Shown in pieces: positions 63,614 to 64,000 of a stretch of 64,000 bases of DNA. The notes beneath the pieces were generated by a model, which was not told the origin of the DNA, did no database searches, and was given only the letters and a program-made list of their open reading frames with translations. This DNA comes from Leptospira bouyouniensis (lineage in GTDB: Bacteria > Spirochaetota > Leptospiria > Leptospirales > Leptospiraceae), in assembly GCF_004769525.1 (NCBI RefSeq), contig NZ_RQFT01000008.1:186001-250000 (forward strand). The letters run 5' to 3'. The position numbers and the translations under genes are program-made. Position 1 is the first letter of the stretch, and the number at the start of each line of letters is the position of its first letter.

Positions 63614-64000
63614 ATGAAGTTTTTACTCCCTATTTTTCTCTTTCTATTCATTTTGGTAAGTGTTCCCGTTACGCCGGCAGAAAAAGATTTCCAAATCATA
63701 GACATCGTAGTGGGCAAAGGAGACGAAGCGTTTTCTGGTTCCTATGTCACGGTTCACTATGTTGGAAAATTAAAAAACGGGACCAAATTTGATAGTTCCA
63801 GAGACCGTAACCGCCCTTTTGAATTTAACTTAGGTGCAGGAGAAGTCGTGAAGGGTTGGGATAAAGGCATCAAAGGGATGCGAGTGGGTGGCAAACGAAA
63901 ACTCATCATCCCACCAGAACTAGGGTATGGAAGTAAAAAAGTTGGGAACATCCCACCTGATTCCACATTGATCTTTGAAGTCGAACTTTTGAAAATATAC
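63614..64000 (+). CDS. FKBP-type peptidyl-prolyl isomerase, exported (partial)
   Basis: The frame runs off the right edge after 129 codons. A signal peptide (MKFLLPIFLFLFILVSVPVTPA) is followed by the FKBP core: YVTVHYVGKLKNGTKFDSSRDRNRPFEFNLG, VVKGWDKGIKGMRVGGKRKLIIPPELGYG and PPDSTLIFEVELLKI. Active-site residues (Tyr, Asp, Phe, Trp, Tyr) are present. It should act on proline bonds in the periplasm. No stop is seen, and the 3' end is outside the window. Confidence 0.92.
   Translation, partial: MKFLLPIFLFLFILVSVPVTPAEKDFQIIDIVVGKGDEAFSGSYVTVHYVGKLKNGTKFDSSRDRNRPFEFNLGAGEVVKGWDKGIKGMRVGGKRKLIIPPELGYGSKKVGNIPPDSTLIFEVELLKIY

Noticed and set aside
1..64000. tRNA, rRNA, CRISPR array or insertion sequence
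   Set aside because: I looked for T-loop-like GGTTCGAAT blocks, rRNA-like runs, spaced direct repeats and transposase motifs, and saw none. A dedicated scan could still find a divergent tRNA.

Overview
The window looks like chromosomal DNA of a spirochaete of the genus Leptospira, possibly the saprophytic L. biflexa clade. It has low GC by eye and many Leptospira-type families: an OmpL47-repeat protein, a SpiroCoCo-type giant coiled coil, a DUF1577/PilZ-like protein, a FlaA-like protein, a caa3 oxidase and a small bacterial histone. Genes are dense on both strands, with many 1-4 bp stop/start overlaps. I saw no tRNA, rRNA, CRISPR array, transposase or prophage. The genus is inferred from protein families and not from a search.

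Layout. 1-9 kb: envelope genes (PpiD-like anchored protein plus CheX; an OmpA/PD40 protein with two partners), an ABC-F ATPase and an outer-membrane protein. 9-19 kb: rdgB, a STAS protein, ComF, an abundant-type OmpL47 protein with its own promoter and terminator, a FlaA-like protein, and a reverse-strand run of a SPOR protein, CarD, a PIN/TRAM protein, Lnt and a large anchored protein. 19-31 kb: a lipoprotein, a methyltransferase whose start codon lies in a perfect hairpin, a SpoIIE phosphatase, and a complete caa3 oxidase module (an overlooked 50-residue membrane peptide, Sco, subunits II, I, III and IV) divergent from ctaA-ctaB, followed by two TPM proteins. 31-36 kb: a reverse-strand run of cytochrome c, zinc ribbon, STAS protein, citrate-synthase homologue and 7TMR-DISM/SpoIIE phosphatase. 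37-44.7 kb: a tightly overlapped seven-gene operon joining a MoxR AAA ATPase, a HEXXH/VWA protein, a PaaK-like adenylating enzyme and NadR. 44.6-49 kb: a dioxygenase-like protein, a methyltransferase, an acyltransferase, a GHKL-like protein and a diiron ferritin-like protein. 49-55.5 kb: a giant coiled coil, a histone, Map, a small Cys-rich secreted peptide, a receiver protein and ThiM-ThiE. 55.6-64 kb: QueG, a thioesterase, OmpA and delta-60-repeat surface proteins, a patatin, the PilZ-like protein, a HepT-like protein and a partial FKBP.

How the genes work together. The respiratory block supplies a heme A terminal oxidase and its assembly factors. Signalling parts of the partner-switch type (two STAS proteins, two SpoIIE phosphatases, one GHKL-like protein) recur through the window. 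The points most worth following up are: (1) a citrate-synthase homologue with all three catalytic residues replaced, sitting between a STAS protein and a SpoIIE phosphatase; (2) the MoxR-HEXXH/VWA-PaaK-NadR operon; (3) the bacterial histone co-transcribed with a giant coiled coil; (4) several translation-start oddities: a start codon in a hairpin, a probable CTG start, a start inside a terminator, and divergent starts sharing CATG.
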